From contig CAIIXF020000001.1 in the NCBI GenBank assembly GCA_903813345.2, positions 42,315,366 through 42,379,365 of the forward strand: 64,000 nt of DNA, written 5' to 3'. Shown here piece after piece: positions 22,228 through 33,639 of this stretch. How positions within the stretch are numbered: the stretch's first letter is position 1; each line of letters opens with the position of its first letter. Below the pieces are notes generated by a model. It searched no databases, was not told the DNA's origin, and worked only from the letters and a program-made list of their open reading frames with translations. Origin of the DNA: Owenia fusiformis. Its lineage: Eukaryota; Annelida; Polychaeta; Sabellida; Oweniidae. Position numbers and translations under genes: made by a program.

Positions 22228-22545
22228 CATTAAATTCTAATCCTGTTGGTGCAGACTTACAGTAATGCAAGTGAAAGAGCCCCATAAACCTAATTTAACT
22301 CCGGATTCTTATGTTTATACAATATGCTATGCAAACCCTGCAACTCTCTCTTCTTTTCTTTTCCTTTCTCTCTCGTTTCTTCTTGTTTATTAAATGTTTA
22401 ATGTTCAAGCATCAGCTATCTATTTGAATATTTATATAAAAAAGGCTATATACATCCAAGAGGATGTCAAGCCGAGATGTGTAAAGAATATGTAAATGTA
22501 AAGAATAGATGAATAAAAACAACAACAAAAAAAAACAAAAAAATT

Positions 22546-22709
22546 CGCGCTCCTTTGGGAATAGTGTGGATGGTATCCGGATTCTTTCGAATGTGCGTGT
22601 TAACAATATGCAGAAATTTCATTTTAAATAAACCTGTATAATATACACTTGTTACTAAAACATTTTGTGGAATGCGAACTTGATTGGCTCTTACCAAATA
22701 GGCTACATA
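22546..22709. other. Unassigned spacer
   Basis: Short stretch between the LINE tail and the next element; nothing recognised. Confidence 0.3.
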
Positions 22710-24411
22710 TCCACATCCCATTCTCCTATACGTCGTAATACCGGAAGTTTACGACGTTATACCCAGTATTTTCGGCGGGAGATTTGTAAGATCTCGTTTA
22801 TTTCGACGTTTTGACAGAATATGGTCCCTTCCGCAGGCATACCTCTAGTATCATTACGTCTAAACATTTCGTCTGAACACGGTCTAAAACTTCTCAAACC
22901 TTCCAGAAAGCACGACAATTTCTTGAAAACTTTTCATGAAAACCATTATACTTTCTACAATTGTAGCCCTATCATCTTGGAATATTGATAATCATAACAA
23001 TACAATTTTTATATATCATCCAGACACTTCAGTTTCCCAAATTAATGAAAGGATTCCGAGAAATTAATTTTTCTTTGAAAGTATATAACGTTAAGGAAAT
23101 TACGACGTTCAAAGATCGGTCCTTCACTGCTTTCATAGCAGATGAGCTCATGTAATGCAATGAATTACTTTTGGGCCAAGGATGCGTTCACCATGACATT
23201 GTTACTTCTCCCCAAAGTCAATCGGGTTACCAACCCCCAAAGCCTAACCACGTCGGAAAAGAAAGTATTCTCAGTCACCATATCTATTGAGTTGAAGTCG
23301 CCACTTTCTAAGTGTTTCAAAATACATCTGTAAATCCGGGGGTACCATAAACTTCCTAACTAGCATTTGGTTGTCCATATTGATTGTTCAATGTATACAT
23401 GTCATACAATGTCAACATATTGTTTCCACGTCCACGCCAACCTAATTAAAAAGTATTTTGGACTGGTAAACATGTCTCTCTTGCCTTGCCTAATTGCCTG
23501 ATTCAAGTAGGTTGTGAAAATCTCTATGAGGGTAGAATAGAGCAGCAGATTTATACACACATAAATCTATACATAAAGCTGTACATCTATAATCATTTAT
23601 TTATGTTTTGTAAAAAAACTATACTTACAATGTATTTCGTCAACTTTTTGCGGAGACATTTACTTTTTGCTTAATTTATGCCAAATTTGCTTAAATTTTG
23701 CCAAATTTGCTTACAATTTGCTAAATTTACTTAAATGTTGCCAAAATTTGCTTAGATCTGGTCAAATTTGCTTAAATGTGGTCAAATATCCCAAATGTTG
23801 AGCAGTTTTGTTCATTTGGAACATTTAAGGGAATACTAGTTTATATTTCTCTAATTTGGCCCGTTCTTTTCAAAGGTCCATTTACGGTCCATCCCTAAAT
23901 ACATTTTACTTTTCAACCACCCTGAATAATTAAATCAGCAAAATAAATAGCTCGAGACCATAACAGAGCACACACTTACAGAAATTATCAGATATAGAAC
24001 CGTCCAAACTCAATTCAAGGTTAGGTTGTGTTATACGGTTATTTTGAATTTTCGATCACTTGCAGAATGTGGTCTTCAAATATCTAGGGCGCAAAAATTG
24101 GAAAGAATGTGAGTTCCGATGAAGGAAAACAATTTGTGAAGTGAGTCCCGACCAAAAATAATAATGTTTTTTCTGCAAGACATTTTTTGTGAAAAATGAT
24201 CAATTCCTTCCCAGAAGGTTTGAGAAGTTCTAGACCGTGTTCAGACGAAATGTTGAGACGCAGTGATACAAGAGGTATATCTGCATGGTATGGTCTACGA
24301 AAGGGAAAGAACCATATTCTGTCAAAACGTCGAAATAAATGAATACTTACAAATCTCCAGCCGAAAATAACGTCGTAAACTTCCGGTGTTACGACGTATA
24401 CGGGGGTGTGA
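22710..24411. mobile_element. 1.7-kb element with ~230-bp terminal inverted repeats
   Basis: The left end (from about 22710, with CCTATACGTCGTAATACCGG) and the right end (to about 24411, the complement of TATACGTCGTAACACCGG) are reverse complements for roughly 230 bp. Shared marks are 'cgacgttttgacagaatatgg' in two pieces, 'tcgtctgaacacggtct' and 'aacttctcaaacct'. The interior has no transposase. The segment 23660-24180 matches 5420-4900 inverted, including the minisatellite block. Related to the repeat at 4003-5425. Confidence 0.65.
23665..23800. repeat. Degenerate AAATTTGCTTAAAT minisatellite
   Basis: Six or seven imperfect units of roughly 18-22 bp ('gccaaatttgcttaaattt') are followed by 'ggtcaaatatccc'. 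An inverted counterpart is at about 5285-5410. Non-coding. Confidence 0.6.
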
Positions 24412-25100
24412 TATCAGGGCACGGATTTTGCGGAAACATGCATGACAATTTTAATGACCGACGGACAAGCTTCTGGCAATCGTTACATAATTTCTGTCTT
24501 GCAATAAGCAGAGTTCTCTGATACATAATCTAATTAATATCGAAGAAGTGTTCATAAAGTGCGATGGTTATTATATTTGTTGGTTGATCTTCGAACTGAA
24601 TTTCAGATAAATTTGATAAGTTGTGTCAATGCAATCTCAGTTGGTAAAAATGAAGACAAATTCAGTATGCATTCAGGATGTTAAGTCTCTTAAAATTTTA
24701 TCACTCCAATTTGGTTGTTATTATCTCAATTTTACAGCACTTTAAAATGTTTAAATCCCCCAGATCGCGAAACTACATTTTCGCCATTATATCATGGCCT
24801 CCCAGGATTCAGAATGAAGGATATTTATCACTTTGCAAGACAATGGTATTAGTTTTCACGATGAAAACGACCTCTAAGGTACCGATCTATCTTAATCTGA
24901 TTTATAAGATCACTGTATATGACAAGAATATTTCAAAAAGGCTCAATGTGTAATCGTTATCCGCAACTGACGCTCAGCACTCTTCTAAATTAAAATTCGA
25001 AACTGATCGATGATAGCACATTATAGAAAAGGATTTAATTTCTCGCATTCTCAAATATTGTGCAAAGTAGAACGATGATGCAAGTGTCATAGTAGCCCTA
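24412..25100. other. Unassigned region
   Basis: A 91-codon frame at 24678-24953 (+) shows no recognised motif. No repeat ends seen. Confidence 0.3.
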
Positions 25101-25102
25101 TT

Positions 25103-25688
25103 CACACTACACGCGGCATTCCAAGACGTCTTGGTTGAAACGTTTTAGAAAAATTGTGTTGAGTTTACACCACCATTTTCAAGACGACTTACAAAATATG
25201 ATTGAGTTTACACCTGTTTTCTAAAATGTCTTAGAGATGTAGGTATACATGTAAAATGAAAAAGCAGTTCAGTACTGATCGAAGGACGGTTCAGTCAATA
25301 TATCTATTCCTTTCCCGCTTCTATACTTTGTACTAAAGAATGCATCGGTTTCACAAAAATATTATCCTAAAGACAGCATTGTTAAAAGCATGAAAGAGAT
25401 CAGGAAGATTTTATGCATAAATTAGGATTGTGATAAATCGCCAGGCAAATAAGTTCTTCTCGATAATTTGGGGATGATATTGGGAACAAGGGATGAGACA
25501 AAAGAAAGGACCATGCGACATTATGTAAATGGAAAGTTTATAAAACGTTTTAACGCTAAGACGTCTTGGCTATGACTAGGGTCCTGAAACGTTTTAGCTC
25601 TTGAGAAAATCTGGATTTACATTACATTTGTAAAACGTTTTAACGCTAAAACGTTTTAGCTAAGACGTCTTAGGGCTCTAGTGTAAAT
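25103..25688. mobile_element. ~585-bp inverted-repeat element rich in AAGACGTCTT and AAAACGTTTT
   Basis: The left end ('cacactacacgc', then CCAAGACGTCTTGG, 'tgaaacgttttag') faces the right end ('aaaacgttttagc', TAAGACGTCTTA, 'gggctctagtgtaaat'). The palindromes AAGACGTCTT and AAAACGTTTT recur several times near both ends, so the terminal repeats are themselves built of palindromes. No frame inside. Boundaries are approximate. Confidence 0.5.
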
Positions 25689-26139
25689 CCAACAATTGAG
25701 AATATCACTACATTTAGATGTTTATTATCATACAAACTATTGGTACATTTTTGCATTATCATTTGCATATACACTGTATGTACGCTATGAATATTCCGAT
25801 TGCTATACCCTCTGTCAAGAAACAAGGTGCATGATCCTTTATCAGTCATAACATTTTAAAAAATTTGTATAATATTACTTATCTCTTGGGCGCATAGTGT
25901 GTCAATATTGTGAATATCGGAAGTTTTGAAGAATTATGAAAATTTGTCTCACAACTCACTGTGACTTTTCCTTTAAATCACGTCATAAATTACAATTTGC
26001 TATCATACAGTGTAATACATTTTTCTCTATAGACATCGACAGAAATTTATGGAACTGCCAAAACCCGTCTAAAACATGATTTTCAGACAATTTTAGGTCT
26101 TAAATAGCAGTGAAATTAGGGATAGGGTGTGACGATCTA
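25689..26139. other. Unassigned AT-rich spacer
   Basis: Nothing recognised between two inverted-repeat elements. Confidence 0.3.
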
Positions 26140-26629
26140 GCTTTGTATAAAAAACCTCCTACCTCATACTCACCTACCCACCTACGTGGAACATGATACA
26201 GTCATTGAAGGGTTCAATTTTAAAGATTATTAAATCTCAAAATAGCTCAAATTATTATCATTTCTACAATTCCGGCTTTATTTTATGACTAGACAGATCC
26301 ATAAATAAAGGCATATGGATGCATTTTAATGTGTAATGACCCGAGGGCGCCCCAGGGGAATAAATAACTAACGACCGCGAGCATAGGTCTAACAAGCCAG
26401 ATAAAGAAATTGAAAGAAAGTGTGCTAAATTCGATGCCCCGAGTGGGAATCGAACCCAGCTGGGATGTCGTAGCAACTTCCAATCATGGTCCTTACAAAT
26501 GCATCTATAATTCATTATAAACTAAGATTTAATAAACTAAGATCTTTAAAATTGAACCCTTCAAAGACTGTATCATGTCCTACGTACGTGGGTAGGTGGG
26601 TATGAGGTAGGAGGTTTTTTATACAAAGC
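26140..26629. mobile_element. 490-bp element with ~87-bp TIRs
   Basis: The left arm 26140-26226 (starting GCTTTGTATAAAAAACCTCC) and right arm 26544-26629 are near-perfect reverse complements, sharing 'cctacctcatactcacctac', 'acatgatacagt' and 'gaagggttcaattttaaag'. Between them lies a more GC-rich ~250-bp core with a tRNA-like B box on the minus strand. The high arm identity suggests a fairly recent insertion. No transposase. Confidence 0.75.
26270..26500 (-). repeat. SINE-like core with Pol III B-box motif
   Basis: On the minus strand the core contains GGTTCGATTCCCACTCGGGGC (26434-26456 region), an almost canonical RNA polymerase III B box and tRNA 3' half. The expected 5' half and acceptor pairing are poor ('aaggaccatgattggaagttg' upstream), so it is not an intact tRNA. 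After the tRNA-like part comes an unrelated tail of ~150 bp ('ttgttagacctatgctcgcgg'). This layout fits a tRNA-derived SINE captured inside a TIR element. Confidence 0.45.
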
Positions 26630-27035
26630 CTGACGGTTTTGCTTGAAATAAACAGATTTATATCACATCTGACATTTTTTGGTATGCATAAGTTAAGTAT
26701 AGGATAGGATAGGATATAACATATCTGTGGGTCATTGTGAAAATTATGGGCTATAATTATCTAACAATTTCAAGTTTATTGTAAGATATGTTACCCATGC
26801 CCCTATTTTTGAACTGAGAAGAGACTTCTGGATCGCATCAAATGCTTTCACAAAATGTTTGTTACTAATCGGATTTTCATTCTGTTGTTTTATTCAAGCC
26901 TTTGTAACTTTTTACCATATGTACGAAATTCTTTGAAATTTTCTCCATTTGGTCAAAGTACACAAGGCATTCATTATACATCTGAATGTTTGGTATGATA
27001 ATAACGAAAAATAAATATGATTAGGATATGGTTGG
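26630..27035. other. Unassigned, with short GGATA run
   Basis: AGGATAGGATAGGATA (26700-26715) is a three-unit pentamer. The remainder is unremarkable AT-rich DNA. Confidence 0.35.
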
Positions 27036-27829
27036 TAACCCCCCTATCACACCAAACTAGTTCTTACCCGTTCTTGCCAGTCCTACGAAAAAGTCGTAAA
27101 ACGGGCTCAATCTGGTTGTGGTCGGGAAATATGTCTAAAATAATTAGCTAATTCGTTCATAAACAGTCTTCAATACGTCCATCTCATTCGCAGTTCGTTC
27201 AGGTCGCACCAGGTCGGTGTGCAACGTCGTATAACGCGTCCCCAAGTCTAGAAGGTCATCATGACCTGATTACAGAACGGTATGGTCGCATCGAATTTTG
27301 AATCGATTCAAAATTCTAAAATCACCTTCCAGTCTGAGAACGTTTATGAAGTTCGTAAAGAGACCTTAGAAAGTTGCAGCTACGTTCATTCCGTTCGCAC
27401 ACAGTTTAAAACCAGTTTTGAAGAACGCAGTGGCAAAATTTTTGGTGTGATAGCTATAATTTTGCTAACTCGTTCATAAGCAGTCTTAAATACGTTCTTA
27501 AACAGTTCAAACCCGTTTGCAATTAGTTCTACCTCGTTCTCAATACGTCCTCAGACAGTCCAACTCGTTGTTAAAACGTCCCTAGTAGGAATGAAGTACG
27601 ACGGTTCCGTTCGTAGTACGTCCAGCTCGTCGTTAGTACGTTGTCACTCGTTCTAATTCTAAAACTTATCGACCACTAGAACATGTTCTAAGTTATAAGG
27701 GACCTACCCGTTCGAGTACGTTCGATGAAGTTAGTAAATAGGTTCTAAATACGTCCAGTTCGTTCGTACACAGTTGAAGCCCATTTTCGAGAACGTAGTG
27801 AAAACTAGTTTGGTGTGATAGTAGGGTTA
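27036..27829 (+). mobile_element. ~795-bp TIR element (TATCACACCAAAC), copy 1
   Basis: The ends are TAACCCCCCTATCACACC, 'aaactagttct' and the complement ...AACTAGTTTGGTGTGATAG, 'tagggtta'. A second, inverted copy is at 32634-33435. The interior is a patchwork of short phrases rich in ACGT, such as 'ttcaatacgtcc', 'cagttcgttc', 'cgttcgtagtacgtcc' and 'agaacatgttct', in both orientations. The 24-bp perfect palindrome at 27293-27316 (half-site GAATTTTGAATC) and AGGTCATCATGACCT at 27253-27267 lie inside. Open frames here lack domains. Confidence 0.75.
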
Positions 27830-28299
27830 AGGGCAATGTACCCTTTTTCTTCACAGAGTGTATTACCAATTGTCCAATTTATATGTCAGTGTATATCTTT
27901 ATGTCATTCTCCAAATCAACTGCATCTGTCAAAAATTGATTAATTATGTCAGTGTTAATCTGTGGGAGAGAAAGTTGGTGCCACAAATGCGATGACATAA
28001 CTAAACGGGGAATGGAGATGTTTATGCTGTTACGTTTGTGCCACAATTTTGTGTGAAAATAATCTCTCTTGGGACTAGTTAGTTTACAGTTGCTGCTTTT
28101 TATTTGTTATAGAGACATTACTTTATATGACTGCACGGATGTAATCATATCTATATATTGAATGGGAAGCACAGTAGTGAAATAATCGGTCGAAGTGACA
28201 AGGAAATCATGGTTGCACTATATATATGCAATTGATTGCCCATACAGACACATGGATGACATGGATAACTAGACATGTAAATTGAACAAGTTCAATTTA
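27830..28299. other. Unassigned spacer
   Basis: No gene recognised. ATTGAACAAGTTCAAT (28281-28296) is a small inverted repeat just outside the next element. Confidence 0.3.
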
Positions 28300-30216
28300 A
28301 GACTCCAGATTTAAAACTTTTTTTAAGCTGAGTCATCCAAAATACTGTAAGCTGAGCCATTCAGAATAAGCTGAGTCATCTAGAATACAGACATTTAGAC
28401 AACTCTTAAGTAGCTTATCTTCGTCTACATTGGCTTAACATGGGGATATCATAATATCGACTTTTCGAGACTTCAAACAGCTATAACTATCTAACCAGAA
28501 TTTGGGTCGAAATTTGGTTTAAAGATTCGAATTTCTGAGAAAATTCTACGTTTGTGTCATAACTCATACATTAAATTTTGAGAACTTTTTATGTTGACCT
28601 ACTTTCCGGACGCCATTCCTCAAAATCGGTAAGAGTAATCAAAAAGACAGTTACAATAATGAAAGGACTGTCTTTAAGCTACATGCTGAAAAAAAGATAA
28701 AGGAATAACGACGAATAGTGACAAAGATAATTGACATAACATGGGATATCAAAATACCAATTTTTTAATTTTTCAAAACGTCATTACTTCCAAACCAGGT
28801 GTCGGATTGAAATTTGATTTGCAGATTCGGATTCCTGAGAAAATTCTACCCTCAATTCATAACTCATACGTTAAATTTGGAGAAACTTTCATGTTGACCT
28901 ACTTTTCGGACACTATATCTCAAAAGTGGGTCAAAATACTTTCTGACGGCAAAAGGCTAACACTATAAGCACACTCTTTGCTACCTGTATACAAAATTTT
29001 GAAGCAAATAATTAAAGTGTAGTGTCAGAATCGCAAAAATAAGTTAAAACTATAAATTTGACCTAGATTTTGACCCAGGCATTTTGGTGACCAAATTGTG
29101 AAGCTAGCTAGCTTTTGAGGTCCCTTTCTTTTATAGGCTTTCATTATGTGAAGCTGTACTCAGTCTTTATCTCGTATTTTACACTTCAAAAATAATGTTT
29201 TTTCCCATTGCCATAACATGGGGCACCAAATTTAGCAATTTTTGAGCTTTCAAAACGACATAACTTCCAAACCGAAAGTCGGATTGAAATTTAGTTTGCA
29301 GATTTGGATTCCTGAGAAAATTCTACCCTTAATTCATAACTCATACGTTAAATTAAGAGAACTTTTTAGTTTGACCTACTTTTCGGACACCATATCTCAA
29401 AAGTGGGTCAAAATACTTTCTGACGGCAAAAGGCTAACACTATTAGCACACTCTTGGCTACATGTATACAAAATTTCGAAGAATATAATTAATCTGTAGT
29501 GTCAGAATCGCAAAAATAAGAAAAAACTTTGAATTTGACCTAGATTTTGACCTAGGCATTTTGGTGTCCAAATTTTTATGAAAAGAAGGTCTTGTGGTCC
29601 CTTTCTTTTATGGGCTTCCATTATGTTTAGCTGTGCTAAGTCTATATCTCGTATTTTACACTTCAAAAAAATATTTTTTCCCATTGAATTAACATGGGGC
29701 ACCAAATTTAGCGATTTTTGAATTTTCAAAACGCCATAACTTCTGAACCGGAAGTCAGATCGAAATTTCGTTTTCAGATTCGGAATCCTGAGAAAATTTC
29801 CTATAAGACTGATATCCTGGACATTGGATTCGGAGAAATTTTTTTTGGACCTCGTTTTCGGACACTGATATCTCGAAATCGGTTTGAGATACCAAAAAAC
29901 TAAATCGACCCTAGGTTTTCTACTTTTTTATGAGGAACACAATGAAAAAAACCAGGATCAAAAATATTGAAGGACGACCGAGATAATGGGAAAAAGTGAC
30001 AAAGTACCGGATTTGACCTAGTTCTTGACATTTGACCTAGATAAAAATTTGACCTAATTTCCCAGAAAGCCGGATACAGTCTCAAGTTAACCATGTAAGT
30101 TGGATTAAGTAAGCTGTTATAGTTGACGAGAAATTTGGTAAGGAGGAAGAAAAAAGAATAATAATAATAAGAAAACAGGCAAAAACAATAGACTCCAGAT
30201 TTTCAATCTGGAGTCT
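28300..30216. mobile_element. 1.9-kb element ending in AGACTCCAGATT, with ~475-bp tandem units
   Basis: AGACTCCAGATT stands at the left edge (28300-28311). The right edge is a hairpin, AGACTCCAGATT (30190-30201) against AATCTGGAGTCT (30205-30216). Inside, units starting near 28741, 29218 and 29693 (period about 475) share 'aacatgggg', 'cattacttccaaaccag', 'gattcctgagaaaattctac' and 'acttttcggacac'. A more diverged unit starts near 28441. Each unit keeps a short open frame, but these follow from DNA-level repetition. Confidence 0.65.
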
Positions 30217-31156
30217 AATAACGGGTATGCTCCTGGATCGACCTTGGCCAAATAAGATTGATTATCGAGATTTACCTGTACTATCGCACCATCGGAATAC
30301 TTGATTATTAAATAACCTGGTCAGGTCCATGAACTCCGCTCAGTAGAAGGGATCTGATACGGTAATGGTAGGTTTCAACTTCATAAATATCAAGAAACTG
30401 TCGTTTTTTCTCTCAACGAGAGCCAATTACATCGATCGATTCTGATAAGTTCTTACGCATATAAACTGCTGTCAAAGATCTTCATCCAGAGATTGTCGAC
30501 TGATAACAGACACCTTTGACTAATAAAAATCAGGACATTATCAGGCGTTGAGTTGAACAATATTCGTATACGTTGACAAATTAGTGGAGGTAAGTGAAAA
30601 TTACTATTATCATGATTCGTTTTCGGATGGAATTCTTATTTATTTTGCACCGTAGATTAGTTCAATATGGTATATTAACGTGTAACTATATCTAGTACAG
30701 TGTAGTAGAAAACAAAAACAACGTACAACAGCAATTGTGCTATCATTTATGATATAAGTACAAAATAATTGTCGAATTATACAGTACTTAGTAAAATCTA
30801 ATCTTGGAACAAGATAGTGGATTGTATAAAAATATAATTACGTATATACTCGTATATTAAAAGTTCGCCAAATAATGTTCATTTATGCCGAATTGATGTG
30901 TTGCTTCATCCAAAAATGCAAAATCTCTTTCATCACTCAAAATGCAAAAAGCTAGGGTTGAGATAATAATATCTAATATCTATCTAATAATTCTAAAATG
31001 GTGGGAGTTACAGGAAGTGTACCTTAGCTCCTCGTTGGTTTTACTTAAATATACTTTGATGACTTTGTTGAAAAGCTCGCCAACACGCGCATATGTGTAC
31101 ACGCACTACATGCCTCGCCTTAACGCGGGCACAAACACACAGTTGCCCGTTTTCAT
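30217..31156. other. Unassigned region
   Basis: AT-rich, no element ends recognised. The open frame at 30942-31268 overlaps the next miniature element and is not considered real. Confidence 0.3.
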
Positions 31157-31432
31157 TTGCTGGAATTACACCATGCGTTTTAGAAAGGCGCCTGAGGTTT
31201 TAACCCGTTTAAAAAATAGGTGTAATCAAGATTGCTGTTCTACAAAAGCACTTTCCCAAAACTCCTAGAACCATAGTCACCAAAAAACGTCAAAAATGCA
31301 ATAGGTCATCAAATTATATCGAAAAATTGAAAGCAAGTTCACATCACTGGCAAAAGTCTCGGTTACGTTTTCTCTAAGATGTTAAAATAATACATTAATT
31401 GTAGATGTACACATCTGCTGGATATTCTCTAG
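31157..31432 (+). mobile_element. Truncated copy of the TTGCTGGAATTACACCA element
   Basis: It starts with TTGCTGGAATTACACCA (31157-31173) and follows 39386 onwards ('ttttagaaaggcgcctgagg', 'aactcctagaaccatagtcac', 'gtacacatctgctgg') until about 31432, where similarity stops. The right terminal repeat is missing. Confidence 0.65.
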
Positions 31433-32633
31433 TAAAGAAAGACATTAATTAAAAACTGTGTGGCAGTAAAATGATTTTATAGCTCCTTTCTTCTTCTATT
31501 TAATAGTTCTATTTTCATTGGTTATGGGGGGGGGGGGGCACGCATCGCACTTATGAAAGATTCCTCTCACAAGACTCAGCTATTAATGCATCTGCATCAG
31601 ATGTACATCTGCAATCAGATATACATGATCTGATCTATATTCGATAACAAATATTGATACTCATGCTCATGATCTTGTCAGAAACAATAAGTGATTTTTT
31701 TCTACTTCATGGTAAGAACGATACATTTTTTGCAAGGTAATATTCTGTATTTACATTAAAGTCACTCATGCAGCTGTCACTCATGCAGCTGTCTTTTTTT
31801 CAATTAAATTACAGGTTTATCAAATCGAAGTATATGTCACTCTGGAAGAGATAAATAGAATTGATCAAGAAAGTAAATATTCAGATTGTTAAAAATTGAC
31901 TGCAATCTCACCTATTATAATGTGTATCATGGTAAAAGGTCTCAAAATTGAAATTTCGAGACTAATTAATGATAATCCTAAAATTCACGAAGCCTACCCC
32001 TATACATTTTAGGGGTGGGGATAAAAATGGCCAAAAGTGAAAAAATAATAGAGGAAAGGGCACAATTGATTTTGCACCCAGGAAGGTTGTCAGGTCATAT
32101 ATGGAGTTCCACGATTTGTTCCCTTTTTTAGGTTTTTTGCAATGGCGAGAATAATATTTGAGGTCATGTATTTGCCATAAATTATAAAAACGAGGTATTT
32201 GTTACACTTCTAATATGATAAAGATACAAGAAAAACATCTATTTGCATATTTTAATTATCATGTAATCAAGGCAAAACGTATATGCTCTATGTAAAAACA
32301 TGAATATTCAGTGGAATTGGCCAGTTGACTATGGTGAAAACAAGATCGCCATGATGTTTGGAAGCATGTACCTGGACATGACTTCTTTGCGCCCTATAGG
32401 AGATCCATTGAAAAATTCATGGTGGACCAATGTCCTGACACAGTAGGGACTCCTGGCACTTCAGTCCTTCATCAGAACCACACATCCAACATGCACATGA
32501 AGGGCACATGATATGGAATTTTACCTCTTGATTTTGAATCTTGGACAGATACCCAGCAGATTGAAGTAACCTATATTCAAATTCTGATGCATGGTACTCC
32601 AACTACAACTTTATTGTGTAACACAATTAATGT
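31433..32633. other. Unassigned, with G13 run and 15-bp tandem duplication
   Basis: Contains thirteen consecutive G (31526-31538) and two direct copies of GTCACTCATGCAGCT (31761-31790). No gene recognised. Confidence 0.4.
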
Positions 32634-33435
32634 TAACCCTACTATCACACCAAACGAGTTCTCACTACGTTCTCGAAAATGGGCTTCAACTGTGTACCAA
32701 CGGACTGGACGTACTTAGAACCGTTTGGGATCTTTTTACAAACTTCATCGATCGTACTCGAACGGGTAGGTCCTCTAGAACTTAGAACATGCTCAAAATG
32801 TTCTCTTGGTCGTCACGTTCTACAATTAGAACGAGTGACAACCTACTAACAACGAGCTGGACGTACTACGAACGGAACCGTCGTACTTCAATCCTACTAG
32901 GGACGTTTTTACAACGAGTTGAACTGTCCGAGGACGTATCGAGAACGAAGTAGAACTAATTGCAAACGGGTTAAAACTGATTAAGAACGTATTTATCACC
33001 GAGTTAGCAAAGATATAGCTATCACACCAAGCAAGTTGCCACTGCGTTTTTCAAAACTGGTTTTAAACTGTGTGCGAACGGAATGAACGTAGCTACAACG
33101 TTTTAGGGTCTGTTTACGAACTTCATGGACTTTCCTGGACGGGGAATGTGATTTAGAATTTTGAATCGATTCAAATTCGATGGCGACCATACCGTTCTGT
33201 AATCAGGTTATGATGACCTTCTAGACTAAGTGACGCGTTATACGACGTTGCACACCGACGTGGTGCGACCTGAACGAACTGCGAATGAGATGGACGTATT
33301 GAATACTGTTTATGAACGAAGTAGCTAATTATTTTAGACATATTTCCCGACCACAGCCAGATTGAGCCCGTTTTACGACGTTTTCGCAGGACTGGCAAGA
33401 ACAGGTAAGAACTAGTTTGGTGTGATAGGGGGGTA
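32634..33435 (-). mobile_element. ~800-bp TIR element (TATCACACCAAAC), copy 2 inverted
   Basis: Inverted relative to 27036-27829 and similar through most of its length, including the block 'acaccgacgtggtgcgacc', the GAATTTTGAATCGATTC palindrome (near 33156) and 'ccacagccagattgagccc'. The ends are TAACCCTACTATCACACC and ...GGTGTGATAGGGGGGTA. No transposase in either copy. Confidence 0.75.
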
Positions 33436-33639
33436 AGCTGTGAGACTTGGTGACTTCAAGCTTTATAAAGACATGTCAAGCAGTACAATTAACACATTGA
33501 ACACAACCGAAGAAAATGGAAAAATGTGAAACACATATAAAGAAGAAAATTATTTAAAGATGAGAACCAGCAATTCCCCCCATCACTTTAACAAGATGGC
33601 ACGATCAAGACTGGACTTAAGGCAGATATCTTAAAACCA
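33436..33639. other. Unassigned spacer
   Basis: Short non-coding stretch; nothing recognised. Confidence 0.3.

Larger units (their letters stand above)
20326..22545 (+). mobile_element. 5'-truncated CR1/Jockey-type LINE with nested insert
   Basis: The copy starts inside the RT domain near an NRPISLLSV motif (about 20350-20375), runs through the RT core and post-RT region to 21542, is interrupted by a 505-bp insert, and resumes at 22054 with GYLSHNFKSVFG and IKHRGQIIWNELQNSI to a stop at 22225-22227. A 3' UTR of ~290 bp contains AATAAA (22512) and an A-rich tail to about 22545. Endonuclease and ORF1 are missing, as in ordinary target-primed truncation. This is the least degraded coding element in the window. 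Confidence 0.85.

Noticed and set aside
22412-22721. Two overlapping minus-strand frames with hydrophobic runs
   Set aside because: They are antisense to the LINE 3' UTR and its A-rich tail; the Phe runs are poly(A) translated backwards.
28741-29903. Three similar 61-85-codon frames that look like a protein repeat family
   Set aside because: The similarity is at DNA level over whole ~475-bp tandem units, including clearly non-coding parts, so the frames need not be coding.
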